A stretch of 64,000 bases of DNA from an uncultured Chloroflexus sp. (GCF_937129525.1 NZ_CAKZNK010000127.1:19577-83576); one strand, 5' to 3'; positions 27,153-36,745 are shown, numbered from the stretch's first letter. Program-made: numbers and translations. The notes: generated by a model not told the origin, from the letters alone.

Positions 27153-30062
27153 CTACAACACCTTCACTGGCGATAACAAACCGGGTCGCTCGCAGTTAGC
27201 CGCCTCAATTGCCTCAGCCGAACCCAATACCGCCACCTGCCCGTAGTCTCGCAGAGCAGCAGCGGCTTCAGCAAAGGCCTCGAAATCGGCAGCCGTTGTT
27301 GCCAGCACCTGATCACGGATTTGCTGGCGATACTCATCGCTCACGCTAGTCAAATAACGAACCAGCGCTGTATACCCTTTCGCGTCAGGCAACTGGTACG
27401 CATCCATATCGCCGATGGTACCGATAATCGCTCGCTCGATAGTCGTTGAATCGAGCGCTGCCTGCTGCAGAAACTCCGCCATCTCGTCGTAGACATCGAG
27501 GGTGCGCAACAGGTTGGGATCGCGATACGACGTAGCGATAAACAGACCGGTGCTTCGGTCGTAGTTACCGCCGGCGCCATATGCTCCACCCTGAATCCGA
27601 ATCCGGTCGAGCAGATAATCAATCGTGAGGTGACGCAAGACCACCATGGCCGAACCACCGGGTCGAATGCCATGAGCGTGCAGATTCACTCCTTTGGCAA
27701 CATAGTTGACTTGCGCCGGAATAATGAGACCTTCCCCGCCATCAACATTGCGTGTCGGCCAGGACACTGGCGTGTAGTCGGCTTCAGGCAATTCGGCAAG
27801 GAAGGAGGTCAACACCGGTAGTACCGTCTGCTGATTGTCTGCATCGAGGGTCAGGTTCGCCACCAATCCGCGCCGGTTGATCAACGCCGCGCGCGTGGCT
27901 TCAAGATCGGACAGCACGCCCGGCCAATCGTGTTGAATCCGCTGTTCCAGCTCGCGCAGGAAGAAGAGGGAGGAAATGCCACCCATCTGCTCTTCCGCCC
28001 ATTCGGCAGGCGAGAAGCGGGCAGCCAAACGCCGCCGGGCATACGCATTGCCTGCCGGCACCAGCGACGACTCCTTGTTGGCTCTGGCCCGCAACACAAT
28101 CTGCCGGAACCGCTCGTAGTCATCAAGATTCACCGTAAGCAGAATTTCGCTCAACAGCCGCAGCAATCCGTTGACCTGGGCCAGCGTACTCTTCCCGCGC
28201 ACCACCAGGCGACCTACCGGCGTTGCAGTGGTAACATCAGTCGCCGTCATTGTTGCGGCGTAGATTCCGCCCGTTTCGCGCCCGATCCGTTGCAACAGAC
28301 GGACAAAATCCGAGGTTGCCGTCCCCATTTCGGTTAGCGCGCGCGCAAACAGCGGAGCATAGGGCAACAGATGAGCCGGCAACGCGCGCAAATCGAAGGC
28401 CAGATCGAGATAGACGATACCGTTGGTGAAGAGATTGTGGCGCAAGAGCGTCACCCCGCCGCGCTCGTCAACCTCGGTGGGGATACGCTTAACCTGCCGG
28501 TCGAGATCGGCCAGGCGCAGCGTCGGAATCGTGGCAAGTGCTTCGGGCGGATCAGGAGTCTGTTGCCACTCGGCCAGCGCCTGCGTTTCAGCGACCAGCG
28601 CCGCGCGCTTCTCGGCATCGAGGGTTGCCGCAAAAGCATCGATCCGGGCCTGTTCGGCAGCGGCCAGAAGGGCCGCATGGTCGGGATCGGGGCGCAGCAT
28701 TACGCGAGTGCGGTGCGGATTATCCAGGAAGAGTTCGCGGATCATCCGTTCAAAGATGCGCTCACCGCTATCAACCGCAGCCCGCACTGCCGCCAGCGGC
28801 GCTTCAAACCGGAGCGGCGCAATCGGATCATCGTCGTAGAGCCAGGTGCTCAATGCGCGCAGCATCAACACCAACCCACGCGGAAAGCTACCGGTATTGT
28901 TTTCGCGCAGGCTAAACTCAAAGGTATTGAAGGCAGCCGCAATTGTTTCGGGATCGATCCCCTGTTCGGCGAGTTCGGTCAACACGCGCAGGATCAATTC
29001 CTCAACCTGGCTAGCGCTGGCGGGATCAATGCCCTTCATCCCGACCGAGAAAGTCTGCTGAAGCAGATCGCTCTCATAGCCACCGACGACCTCTTCACCT
29101 AAACCTGAATCGATTAACGCTTTGCGCAGCGGCGCTGCCGCATTCCCCAACAGAATGTAACTCAGCAGCTCGCGCGCCATCACCTGGGTTGGATCGCGAT
29201 TGTCATCGATCAACCAGTTGAGCATCACCATGCCCTTCTGGTTGTTGTCGGCACTCGCGCTGAAGGTATGTTCAAACGCGCGCGGTTCGGCAAAACGCGC
29301 CTGTCGTTCGATCTGTGACGGCGGCTCGATCCGCTCAAATTGACTTAGATATTCATCGAGCTTGCGCAACCGCTCCTCTGGTGGATCGTCTCCGTAGAAG
29401 AAGATTCGCGCATTCGATGGATGGTAGAGCGTTTGGTGGAATTGCTTGAATGCCTCGTAGGTAAGATCGGGAATAGCCTGTGGATCGCCTCCCGACGAAT
29501 GGCCATAAGTGGTATCGGGAAAGAGTGACTGTTGCGAATAGCGATAGAGCATGCTATCGGGCGAAGAATATGCCCCTTTCATCTCGTTGTAGACCACACC
29601 CTTGATCGAAAGCGGGGCATCGGGATCGGGCAGCTCGAAATGCCAGCCCTCTTGTTTAAGCACTTCAGGCGTGATGCGCGGGAAGAAGACTGCGTCAAGG
29701 TAGACATCGACCAGATTGTAGAAATCTTTCAAGTTGGTGCTGGCAACGGGATAGGTCGTCTTGTCGGGATAGGTCATCGCATTGAGGAAGGTATGCACCG
29801 ATCCCTTGACCAGCGTGAAGAAGGGGTCTTTGACCGGATACTTGCGCGAACCGCACAACACCGAATGTTCGAGAATATGGGCAATGCCGGTGGAATCACG
29901 CGGCGGTGTGCGGAAGGTAATGCCGAAGCACTTGTTCTCGTCATCGTTTTCAAGCGAGAGCAGTTCGGCGCCGGTTTTAACATGGCGGTAGAGGCGGGCG
30001 CGCGTGTTCAGTTCAGAGATGAACTCATCACGCAGCAGCTCGAATCCGTACATATTCGTCAT
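27153..30062 (-). CDS. M16C metallopeptidase, presequence protease (PreP/Cym1)-like
   Basis: 969 aa, the usual length for the one-chain M16C peptidases that degrade peptides inside a closed clamshell. The inverted zinc motif HxxEH is GIAHILEHSVLCGSRKYP near residue 55, with the distal Glu expected in the following NEMKGAYSSP segment. The second, non-catalytic half ends with GAYGAGGNYDRSTGLF, typical of the substrate-binding Arg/Tyr region of M16. No signal peptide, so cytoplasmic peptide degradation is likely. GAGG five bases before ATG 30062 supports the start; MYGFELL three codons later is possible. Divergent from the glycosyltransferase gene. Confidence 0.93.
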   Translation of the reverse strand: MTNMYGFELLRDEFISELNTRARLYRHVKTGAELLSLENDDENKCFGITFRTPPRDSTGIAHILEHSVLCGSRKYPVKDPFFTLVKGSVHTFLNAMTYPDKTTYPVASTNLKDFYNLVDVYLDAVFFPRITPEVLKQEGWHFELPDPDAPLSIKGVVYNEMKGAYSSPDSMLYRYSQQSLFPDTTYGHSSGGDPQAIPDLTYEAFKQFHQTLYHPSNARIFFYGDDPPEERLRKLDEYLSQFERIEPPSQIERQARFAEPRAFEHTFSASADNNQKGMVMLNWLIDDNRDPTQVMARELLSYILLGNAAAPLRKALIDSGLGEEVVGGYESDLLQQTFSVGMKGIDPASASQVEELILRVLTELAEQGIDPETIAAAFNTFEFSLRENNTGSFPRGLVLMLRALSTWLYDDDPIAPLRFEAPLAAVRAAVDSGERIFERMIRELFLDNPHRTRVMLRPDPDHAALLAAAEQARIDAFAATLDAEKRAALVAETQALAEWQQTPDPPEALATIPTLRLADLDRQVKRIPTEVDERGGVTLLRHNLFTNGIVYLDLAFDLRALPAHLLPYAPLFARALTEMGTATSDFVRLLQRIGRETGGIYAATMTATDVTTATPVGRLVVRGKSTLAQVNGLLRLLSEILLTVNLDDYERFRQIVLRARANKESSLVPAGNAYARRRLAARFSPAEWAEEQMGGISSLFFLRELEQRIQHDWPGVLSDLEATRAALINRRGLVANLTLDADNQQTVLPVLTSFLAELPEADYTPVSWPTRNVDGGEGLIIPAQVNYVAKGVNLHAHGIRPGGSAMVVLRHLTIDYLLDRIRIQGGAYGAGGNYDRSTGLFIATSYRDPNLLRTLDVYDEMAEFLQQAALDSTTIERAIIGTIGDMDAYQLPDAKGYTALVRYLTSVSDEYRQQIRDQVLATTAADFEAFAEAAAALRDYGQVAVLGSAEAIEAANCERPGLLSPVKVL

Positions 30063-30139
30063 GACAACCTCGTCTGATACAATAGGCGACAGGGATTAAT
30101 TGTGCGTTTACAGAGTATTGTACCAGAAGCATTCAGGCA

Positions 30140-31117
30140 ATGGCGAACCGAAGATATAGCTCCGTTTCAATCATCTGCACTGCGCGCGACGAAGCCGATA
30201 ACATTGCCGCGCTGATCGATTCGATGCTGATGCAGACGCGACCCGCCGATGAGATCGTGATCAACGATTGTCAAAGCAGCGATGAGACACCGGCAATCGT
30301 AGCCGCTTATGCTGCCCGTTACCCGCACGTCAAGCTGGTACGCGGCGGACACAATATCTCATCGGGACGAAATAATGCTATCCGGCACGCGCGCGGACCA
30401 ATCATTGCCAGCACCGATGCCGGTCTTACCCTCGATCCGCACTGGCTGGCGCGCATTATCGCTCCAATTGAAGCGGGTGAGGCCGATTTGGTGGGAGGAT
30501 TTTTCCACCCTACCCCGCGATCTCTCTTTGGGCTGGTGTTGGGTGAAACAAACTATCGCCGGAGCAATGAGATTGATCCGGCAGCCTTCCTGCCCTTTGG
30601 TAAATCAATGGCCTTCCGCAAAGAGGTGTGGGAAACGGTGGGTGGGTTTCCAGAATGGGCCAGTCATTGCGAAGACCTGCTCTTCGATCTGGCGGCGCAG
30701 CAAGCCGGCTTTCGCCGTGTTTTTGTGCCCGAGGCTGTCGTCCATTTCGCGCCAAGACCGACATTGCGTGCCTTTATGCACCAGTATTACACTTACGCCC
30801 GCGGCGATGGCCGGGCCGGTTTGTGGCCAGAACGACATGCTTTGCGCTATGCCGTCTATCTGGCGCTGAGCGCCCTGACCAGTCTTGCTATCTCGCAGCC
30901 ACGCTTGCGGCTGCCCATCGGCGTTCTGGTCGGGATCGGAGTTGCCGCCTACACCCGCGGCCCCTACCGCCGACTCTGGCCGCGCCTGCGCGGACGGGCC
31001 ATATCCGAACGGCTGGCCGCGCTGGCGCTGGTGCCGTTGATTCGACTGGCAGGCGATACCGCCAAAATGGTTGGCTATCCGGTTGGCGTGTGGCGACGGC
31101 TACAAAGTCGAACGTGA
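30140..31117 (+). CDS. Family 2 glycosyltransferase
   Basis: 325 aa. A GT-A fold begins at SVSIICTARDEADNIAALIDSMLMQT with EIVINDCQSSDET; the metal-binding region is probably ASTDAGLTLDPHWL. KSMAFRKEVWETVGGFPEWASHCEDLLFDLA resembles the acceptor/ED motif of GT2 enzymes. Hydrophobic segments near 245-265 and 290-315 suggest membrane attachment. Probably transfers sugars to a lipid-linked or surface glycan; specificity unknown. It stands alone and ends in a perfect hairpin. Confidence 0.88.
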   Translation: MANRRYSSVSIICTARDEADNIAALIDSMLMQTRPADEIVINDCQSSDETPAIVAAYAARYPHVKLVRGGHNISSGRNNAIRHARGPIIASTDAGLTLDPHWLARIIAPIEAGEADLVGGFFHPTPRSLFGLVLGETNYRRSNEIDPAAFLPFGKSMAFRKEVWETVGGFPEWASHCEDLLFDLAAQQAGFRRVFVPEAVVHFAPRPTLRAFMHQYYTYARGDGRAGLWPERHALRYAVYLALSALTSLAISQPRLRLPIGVLVGIGVAAYTRGPYRRLWPRLRGRAISERLAALALVPLIRLAGDTAKMVGYPVGVWRRLQSRT

Positions 31118-31140
31118 TGGCATAGCCGGGCTATGCCATC
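31116..31140 (+). terminator. Intrinsic hairpin after the GT2 gene
   Basis: GATGGCATAGCC and its exact complement with a one-base nominal loop (realistically 3-5 bases) start inside the GT2 stop codon. The downstream tract is not T-rich, so it may act as a 3' stabiliser. Confidence 0.45.
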
Positions 31141-31163
31141 GCCAATAGCGCTTCCTATACCTC

Positions 31164-31514
31164 TCACGTCGCCGGTTTTGGTCGACGCCGGTTGAAGAAC
31201 TTGAGTATCAGATCAATCGCAACCACAATCATGGTAATAATCCCCAGTTTGGCCAGAGTGCCGACCATCTCAGTAGCGCCGGCCAGCGAAGGGGTTTCGC
31301 CAGGATGACCGTCCCGCTCACCAAATGGCGGTCTGCCTTCGGCAGAGAAGATGCCTTCCCGTATTCCACCTCTTGGTCGCTCACGCTCGCGGAAACCTTC
31401 AGTGGTAGCGAACTGGTCAGTCGGCAACACATTTTCGGTCCGTAACCAGTTCATTCCCATAACGATCAGCCAGGCAACGCCAAGAATGATGAGAATGCGA
31501 CCGATAATTTTCAT
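31164..31514 (-). CDS. Small membrane protein of unknown function
   Basis: 116 aa, not recognised. An N-terminal hydrophobic helix (IIGRILIILGVAWLIVMGMNWL), a charged Arg/Gly-rich middle (REREERPRGG-like, about 40-75) and a second helix (LGIITMIVVAIDLILKFF) before a basic tail suggest two membrane spans with an external loop. It overlaps the DUF4405-type gene by four bases (ATGA), so the two are translationally coupled and probably work together. Confidence 0.65.
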   Translation of the reverse strand: MKIIGRILIILGVAWLIVMGMNWLRTENVLPTDQFATTEGFRERERPRGGIREGIFSAEGRPPFGERDGHPGETPSLAGATEMVGTLAKLGIITMIVVAIDLILKFFNRRRPKPAT

Positions 31515-32011
31515 TGGTTCACCTCCTCGAGACGAGCAGGCGTCATCGTCGCCCGGGCCTGCGGTTTACGTCGTGAAAAGATGCGTCGAATCATGCCTGC
31601 AATCCAGCTCCAGTGGATGGCGATGTGCAGGCCGAGCACGAGCACGGTCAGATCGGATGCCTGATGGTGCAAGACCTCGAGCGCGCGATCACGTGTCATC
31701 GTCAACCCCAGCATCGGCAGTGCCTCGCGCGAAATGAAGATACCGGTGGCGACAGTGACAGTAAAGGCAATAAACAGGATTGCGTTCAGCAGATAATTTA
31801 AGCGTGAACGCCACGTGGTTTTGGCAAAGAATCGCTTGCCGACCGTAACAATCCAGTTCCAGTGAAGAAGTAAGTGCGTGATAATCGTCGCTGCCAGCGC
31901 CAGACCGAGCCATTCGTGGATCGTTAGTCCACTGAAGCGGGGCGCAGTTGCGACTAAGAAGGCAATGAACATCGCGCCATCAATCAGGAAGTTGCGCCAG
32001 TTTTGTTTCAT
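31511..32011 (-). CDS. DUF4405-type membrane protein, candidate b-type cytochrome
   Basis: 166 aa from ATG 32011 (GGAGTG seven bases upstream; the frame opens earlier at 32095). Four hydrophobic helices carry regularly placed histidines: LTIHEWLGLA, ITHLLLHWNW, EVLHHQASDL and LGLHIAIHWSWIAGM. Paired His residues on adjacent helices are how b-type haems are bound in DUF4405/formate dehydrogenase gamma-like proteins. Function is therefore inferred as electron transfer in the membrane. It is coupled to the small protein downstream. Confidence 0.75.
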   Translation of the reverse strand: MKQNWRNFLIDGAMFIAFLVATAPRFSGLTIHEWLGLALAATIITHLLLHWNWIVTVGKRFFAKTTWRSRLNYLLNAILFIAFTVTVATGIFISREALPMLGLTMTRDRALEVLHHQASDLTVLVLGLHIAIHWSWIAGMIRRIFSRRKPQARATMTPARLEEVNQ

Positions 32012-32212
32012 CGGTTGCACTCCAGTTTTCATACCTGCTACCTGGTTTGATGGTATCAGGCAGATTTGAAAGAGTTGTGAAGACGGCGCGCACAATTGGT
32101 GAAAGATTCCGCAATCACCGCTGAGTAACCCGGTAACAGAGGTTTCGTCAATACGTATCGCGCTCGTCGGTTGATACGTGTCAGCGCAATGTCATGCGTG
32201 ACTACACAATGG

Positions 32213-32241
32213 TGAAGGGCGACCCGATGGGCCGCCCTTCA
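32213..32241. terminator. Hairpin downstream of the DUF2892-like gene
   Basis: TGAAGGGCG and CGCCCTTCA form a 9-bp outer stem around a further CCC-GAT-GGG inner stem. It lies 36 bases past the stop of the minus-strand gene; no T tract follows. Confidence 0.4.
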
Positions 32242-32276
32242 CGCGCTCGACGTATTCGGAATATCAATTGCTCACC

Positions 32277-32471
32277 TTAACGGGTGCGAATCCGGAATGG
32301 CAAATAGAGCGGGCAGAAACCAATCGCGCTCGTGGCGAGAAAAACAACCGCCAGGATCCCGCCAATCCAGGCCAGTACTCCCGACAAGACGTTGGTAACG
32401 ATCAGCACAGCAATCACGAGCGCCACTACCACGCGCGCGATCCGATCGATATTTCCCATATTCGGTGTCAT
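32277..32471 (-). CDS. YgaP-like transmembrane protein (DUF2892)
   Basis: 64 aa. NMGNIDRIARVVVALVIAVLIVTNVLSG followed by a second helix and GFCPLYLPF match the two-helix inner membrane module found alone or behind rhodanese domains. The RBS GAGGAGGAAGG sits ideally before ATG 32471. The conserved CP near the C-terminus is typical. Biological role unknown. Confidence 0.85.
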   Translation of the reverse strand: MTPNMGNIDRIARVVVALVIAVLIVTNVLSGVLAWIGGILAVVFLATSAIGFCPLYLPFRIRTR

Positions 32472-33237
32472 GACCTTCCTCCTCTGAGCGGTAACGGTTT
32501 GCCTGATCTGACTATAGCAGATACAGAGATACCGATCAGTGACAAAGTCACGTTGCCGTCGTTGCTGGCGTATCGCGTTTTATGAAATGTATCACCAATC
32601 TGCCAGCATCACGGCAAGGACAGCATCCACTCGCCGACATTTGGCCATATTAAAGTAAAGTATGGATACGTCACGGATGAAAATGCACCTGCGCACAGTC
32701 GCACGCCAACATGGAAGACGGAAATGACCGGCTGATCCTCAAAGGATGAGACAGACTACGCCAGAACCGGCGAGCTGGCGAGGCGCTCCTGCCAATCCCA
32801 AAGGTTCGCTGCTCGCGTCAATCCACAGACTTCGCCGGCATTTGCCGGTCATACGCCAGGTCACAAATTTCGATAGCCGCTCCTGGTTTCTCTACTGACC
32901 GGCGATCATAATCATATCGTTCATCCCAACGCGAGATAACCCCTTGCCGGACAACGCGCCACCTTCTCACGCGCCTTGCGGTTTCACCATCGACCGACCA
33001 TTCGCGTTCATCCCAACGCGAGATAACCCCTTGCCGGACAACGCGCCACCTTCTCACGCGCCTTGCAGTTTCACCATCGACCGACCATTCGCGTTCATCC
33101 CAACGCGAGATAACCCCTTGCCGGACAACGCGCCGCTCACGCCTGCTCAGCCACGCTCGCTGACAACAGGCCACCTTCTCACGCGCCTGTCAGGCTGTGG
33201 TATTGTATGACAGCGTTGAAATAGCAACGGAGACGAG
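32472..33237. other. Intergenic region with 87-bp tandem repeats
   Basis: No gene is convincing. The only long frame (minus strand, 32818-33174) is produced by the repeats. The first half (32520-32910) is unique sequence without features; the second half is the repeat array annotated separately; the last ~60 bases should carry the promoter of the GT4 gene. Confidence 0.7.
32918..33138 (+). repeat. 87-bp tandem repeat, about 2.5 copies
   Basis: The unit contains TTCATCCCAACGCGAGATAA, CCCCTTGCCGGACAACGCGC, CACCTTCTCACGCGCC and TTTCACCATCGACCGACC. Copies are nearly identical (one A/G difference in CTTGCGG/CTTGCAG), so they arose recently. CACCTTCTCACGCGCCTG reappears once more at about 33173, just before the GT4 gene. 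Confidence 0.9.
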
Positions 33238-34392
33238 ATGCGGATTCTCTTTATCACTGGCGAATATCCGCCGCAACCGGGAGGAATCGGCGACTACACG
33301 CAACGGCTGGCGCAAGCGCTGACGCATGCCGGGCACGAGGCGCTCATCCTGACCGCCGCGCAGCGCAGATGGCAACTCTGGCGGTCAACCGGCGCCGGTG
33401 ATGAGGCATTGGTTGCCCCAGGAGGACGCGCCGGCTGGGATGTAACTACCGCTCTCCGGCTAGCGAGACTGATACACCGCATCCAACCCGATTGGTGCCA
33501 CATTCAATACCAGACCGGCGCCTATGGCATGCAGATCGGCATCAATTTCCTTCCCCTGCTGCTGCGGCGAGCGAGGATTGCCACTGCAATCACCTACCAC
33601 GATCTGCTGCCACCTTACCTGTTCCCTAAAGCGGGGATAGTGCGCGATTGGGTCACCCTGTTGCCGGCCCGCACAGCCAGCGCAGTCATTGCGACCAATC
33701 CTGAAGATGAGATGGTTTTGCGCTCCGCCGGCTTGCAACCGCGCTTCATTCCGATTGGCGCCAATATCGAGCCAATGCTGCCGCCGAACTTTGACCGCGC
33801 CACATGGCGCTCGCGCCTCGGCGTTGCCGCTGATGAGGCCTTGATCGGGTATTTTGGCTTGCTTTCGCCGGGGAAGGGAGTCGATGTGCTGCTCGATCTG
33901 GTCGCCACTCATCCAGGCTGGCGATTACTGATTATCGGTGGCGCTGCCACTGCGCCAACCGATCGAGCCTACGCCGCGACGGTACAGCAACGGATCGCAA
34001 CCGCTCTCGGTGATCGGGTGATCATAACCGGCCATATTGCGCCGGATCAGGTCTCTGCCCATCTGAGCGCCTGCGATATTGTGGCGCTGCCTTTCCGCGA
34101 TGGCGCTTCACTGCGTCGCGGTAGCCTGCTGGCGGCGCTGGCTCATGGCTGTGTCGTCGTCACCACACCACCTACCTCAGCGGCGACTGCGGCATCCCTC
34201 GCTGAAGCGGTGCAATTCGCGACAGCTCAACCTGAAGCAATTGCCACTGCCATCGAAACGTTACTCGCCAATCCAACAAGCCGCGCGCGCCTCGGCGCTG
34301 CGGCTCGCGCCGTTGCTCACCGGTTTAACTGGACTGCCATTGCTGCTGCCCATCTCGATCTGTACCGCGCGCCGCATCCACGAATCGGATAA
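33238..34392 (+). CDS. Family 4 glycosyltransferase (GT-B)
   Basis: 384 aa. The N-terminal domain opens with ILFITGEYPPQPGGIGDYTQRLAQALTHAGHE, the glycine-rich acceptor-side loop of GT4 enzymes. The C-terminal Rossmann domain contains IGYFGLLSPGKGVDVLLDLVA, ITGHIAPDQVSAHLSACDIVALPFRDGASLRRGSLLAALAHG, corresponding to the nucleotide-sugar site; the usual EGFG motif reads RDGASLRRGS. No membrane helices. Probably adds a hexose in glycolipid or polysaccharide synthesis. Stands alone. Confidence 0.9.
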   Translation: MRILFITGEYPPQPGGIGDYTQRLAQALTHAGHEALILTAAQRRWQLWRSTGAGDEALVAPGGRAGWDVTTALRLARLIHRIQPDWCHIQYQTGAYGMQIGINFLPLLLRRARIATAITYHDLLPPYLFPKAGIVRDWVTLLPARTASAVIATNPEDEMVLRSAGLQPRFIPIGANIEPMLPPNFDRATWRSRLGVAADEALIGYFGLLSPGKGVDVLLDLVATHPGWRLLIIGGAATAPTDRAYAATVQQRIATALGDRVIITGHIAPDQVSAHLSACDIVALPFRDGASLRRGSLLAALAHGCVVVTTPPTSAATAASLAEAVQFATAQPEAIATAIETLLANPTSRARLGAAARAVAHRFNWTAIAAAHLDLYRAPHPRIG

Positions 34393-34585
34393 AAAGGTGC
34401 AAACTACCGGCTTTCTCTCATTGTGCCGCGTGAACCTTATTTATAGCGGCAACTGCCGCCGCAGCCTGCCGCTCTACTTCCCGCTCGCGTGTCGTTCGCT
34501 TCAGGTCACTGCTTCCTGCCCTGGAAGAAAGCGCGACCAGATGGAACTGATGAGCGCTCGACCGGGTGTAACAAAAGAAAAACAT

Positions 34586-35704
34586 TCAGCTCTGGCGTGA
34601 CTGACCAAAGAGACGTTCTTGTACCGCCGCGCGCAGATCGCGCGCAATCTTGATGTCGGTCAACGAGATACCGAGTCCTACTATCGTTTGCGCTACTTCG
34701 GGACTGACGCCAATCAAGATCAGACGCGCGCCCAGCAACCGCGCGCTGCGCGCCAGCGCAATCAAGCCATTAGCCCCCTCCTGATCGAGGTATGGTACAC
34801 CGGTAATATCGACCAGCAACGAACGCGCCCGGCTTTGTTCGAGTGACTCGAGTGCCCGCTGCTGGGCCAGCGCAAGCCGCTGGCTATCGAGCACTCCAAT
34901 CAGCGGCATGATCAGCATGTCGTCGTGAACGGCCAGAATCGGCACACTCAGGGCCTGAATCTCGCGCCGCTGTCGTTCATTTTCGCTCAAAGCCGCAGAT
35001 AACGCTCGCTGCCGCTGCTCACTCTCAGCCAGGGCAGCCTGCAACGCCGCTGTGCGTTCAATCACGCGCAGTTCGAGCGCCTGATTGGTCTCACCCAACC
35101 GCCGGGCCAACTCTTCGGCTCTGGCCTGCGCCGCAGTTGCCAGTGCGATGGCGTGTTGCACACTTCGGGTACCAATCCCGGCTATCACACCGCATGCCAC
35201 TGTGAGCAATACGCCAACGACTACCACTTCACCGGGGCCAGGTGAGTCTTGAGCCTGACCGGCCAGCGCCAGCCACTGCCCGATCGAACCGGCGACGCTC
35301 GCGAGCACGGACAGAACAACATGGGATACCCGCCCAACTACCGCCGCCGTGACCACCGCGACTACGGCAAAGACCGGTACCAGACCGATTTGACCGGTAC
35401 CGAAGGGGATCAGGGCAAAACTGCCCACCAGAACGATAATTAAGCCTATTGTTGCCTGATCTACCCGACCTGAGCGAGTCAACACCATGATTGCAATCAG
35501 TAGCGCTAACCCGATAAGCGAGGAAATTAATTGCGGTATCGGATCGGGTTGGATCAAAACCAGAGGGATTGATAGCAGCGTCAGAAGGATAAGAACAAGC
35601 CCAATCACCATCAAGTTCTGTCCACGCCGCCGCAGTTCAGGATCAGAGAGAGGCACTGTTATAAGGTTACTCCATGACCAAGAATGCATCGCAGTGACCA
35701 CCAT
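34586..35704 (-). CDS. Membrane protein with C-terminal STAS domain (RsbR-like)
   Basis: 372 aa. Six or so hydrophobic helices (about 28-190) lead to a coiled coil (ARAEELARRLGETNQALELRVIERTAALQAALAESEQRQ) and a STAS domain (about 255-365: PILAVHDDMLIMPLIGVLDSQRL...SLLVDITGVPYLDQEGANGL). STAS domains of RsbR/SpoIIAA proteins relay signals to anti-sigma factors or kinases. The usual phosphorylatable Ser/Thr of the VDT/VDS position is Gln here (YLDQEGAN). Likely a membrane sensor feeding a stressosome-like switch; partners are not in the window. Confidence 0.82.
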   Translation of the reverse strand: MVVTAMHSWSWSNLITVPLSDPELRRRGQNLMVIGLVLILLTLLSIPLVLIQPDPIPQLISSLIGLALLIAIMVLTRSGRVDQATIGLIIVLVGSFALIPFGTGQIGLVPVFAVVAVVTAAVVGRVSHVVLSVLASVAGSIGQWLALAGQAQDSPGPGEVVVVGVLLTVACGVIAGIGTRSVQHAIALATAAQARAEELARRLGETNQALELRVIERTAALQAALAESEQRQRALSAALSENERQRREIQALSVPILAVHDDMLIMPLIGVLDSQRLALAQQRALESLEQSRARSLLVDITGVPYLDQEGANGLIALARSARLLGARLILIGVSPEVAQTIVGLGISLTDIKIARDLRAAVQERLFGQSRQS

Positions 35705-35854
35705 TCTGGATTATTGTGCCTGAAAACACAGATAGTTATCGTTCGTAGACGCATGAATGATCGGGACAATGTCCAAATAAGACAATGTACTACCGGCATT
35801 GTAGCGCATTGTCACCATTCATATCATATCTACGCGCGAGCCTTGAGGAATGAT

Positions 35855-36745
35855 TCACCCGGCTAAAAACGGCCTGATCAGCCGCAATACCTCTTCCGGT
35901 CGCTGCTCGGGAAACCAGTGCGGGTTGGCGGTGAGATGCACCTGGCAATCTGGTCGCTGTTGCAATGCCAGTTCGAAACCGGCAGTTGACGCGATCCGAT
36001 CGAGCGGACAACGCATAAAGAGGACGGGAAAGCGAATATCGGTGAATGGAGGTTGTCTTCCATAGCCAATCAGTCGTAGCGGCAACCGCATCAATGTTAA
36101 TGGCCAATCCCAGTAATGAAAACTATCACAGGCGGCATTGGCAGCGTCTGGCGCGCGGTAGCCACCGAGCATAAGCATGGCTGCGGTCAGATGTCGCGCC
36201 GGTGGCAGGTAATAGGGCAGACCAAAGAGCACGCTGTACAGCCACGCCAGCGCCCGCAACCCATGTTCGGCCCAATCGTAGCGAAACGACGATCCTACCG
36301 AAAGTGCCACCATCTTCTCGATTGGCACATCGGGTCGCCGTCGCACCAGCGCCCAGGTCAGTGTTGCGCCCCAATCGTGAGCGATAATCACCACCTTGCC
36401 GGTCGGACTGGCAGCAATCACCGCGTCGATCAACGCCGCCACTTCGCGCGCCAGCCTTCCCCGACGCAGATCGGCCAGCGATGGCCAGGAAGGATTGGTG
36501 CGCCGGTTAGGTAAAGCAATCGCATAAATATTGCGCCCGCGCAGCCAGTCCCGCTTGCGTTCGTCTGGAGTCACATAGGTGTCAAACATGCGTTCCGAGT
36601 CGGGGAACCCATGGATCAGCAGTATCGGACTGCGATGGCTGTCGGGATGGTCATGAATCCGGCGTAGCCGACACAAGAGACGACAGGCCGGCGGCTGCCG
36701 GAGAGCAGTCCAGAACGTTGGAAATGGTTTGATCGTCATCGTCAA
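35855..36745 (-). CDS. Alpha/beta hydrolase, epoxide hydrolase/haloalkane dehalogenase-like
   Basis: 296 aa. LLIHGFPDSERMF is the oxyanion HGxP loop and VIIAHDWGATLTWAL the nucleophile elbow with Asp as nucleophile, the form found in epoxide hydrolases and dehalogenases. FMRCPLDRI supplies the late acidic residue region and NPHWFPEQRPEEV the catalytic His. The cap is short. Its start overlaps the end of the MFS gene by four bases, so export and hydrolysis may concern the same compound; the substrate is unknown. Confidence 0.85.
   Translation of the reverse strand: MTMTIKPFPTFWTALRQPPACRLLCRLRRIHDHPDSHRSPILLIHGFPDSERMFDTYVTPDERKRDWLRGRNIYAIALPNRRTNPSWPSLADLRRGRLAREVAALIDAVIAASPTGKVVIIAHDWGATLTWALVRRRPDVPIEKMVALSVGSSFRYDWAEHGLRALAWLYSVLFGLPYYLPPARHLTAAMLMLGGYRAPDAANAACDSFHYWDWPLTLMRLPLRLIGYGRQPPFTDIRFPVLFMRCPLDRIASTAGFELALQQRPDCQVHLTANPHWFPEQRPEEVLRLIRPFLAG

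Noticed and set aside
28371..29102. 243-codon frame opposite the M16C gene
   Set aside because: It is the antisense shadow of a well-supported metallopeptidase; composition follows from the other strand.
32818..33174. 118-codon frame with repeated WRVVRQGVISRWDER
   Set aside because: The frame exists only because the 87-bp repeat is a multiple of three; no start context, no family likeness.
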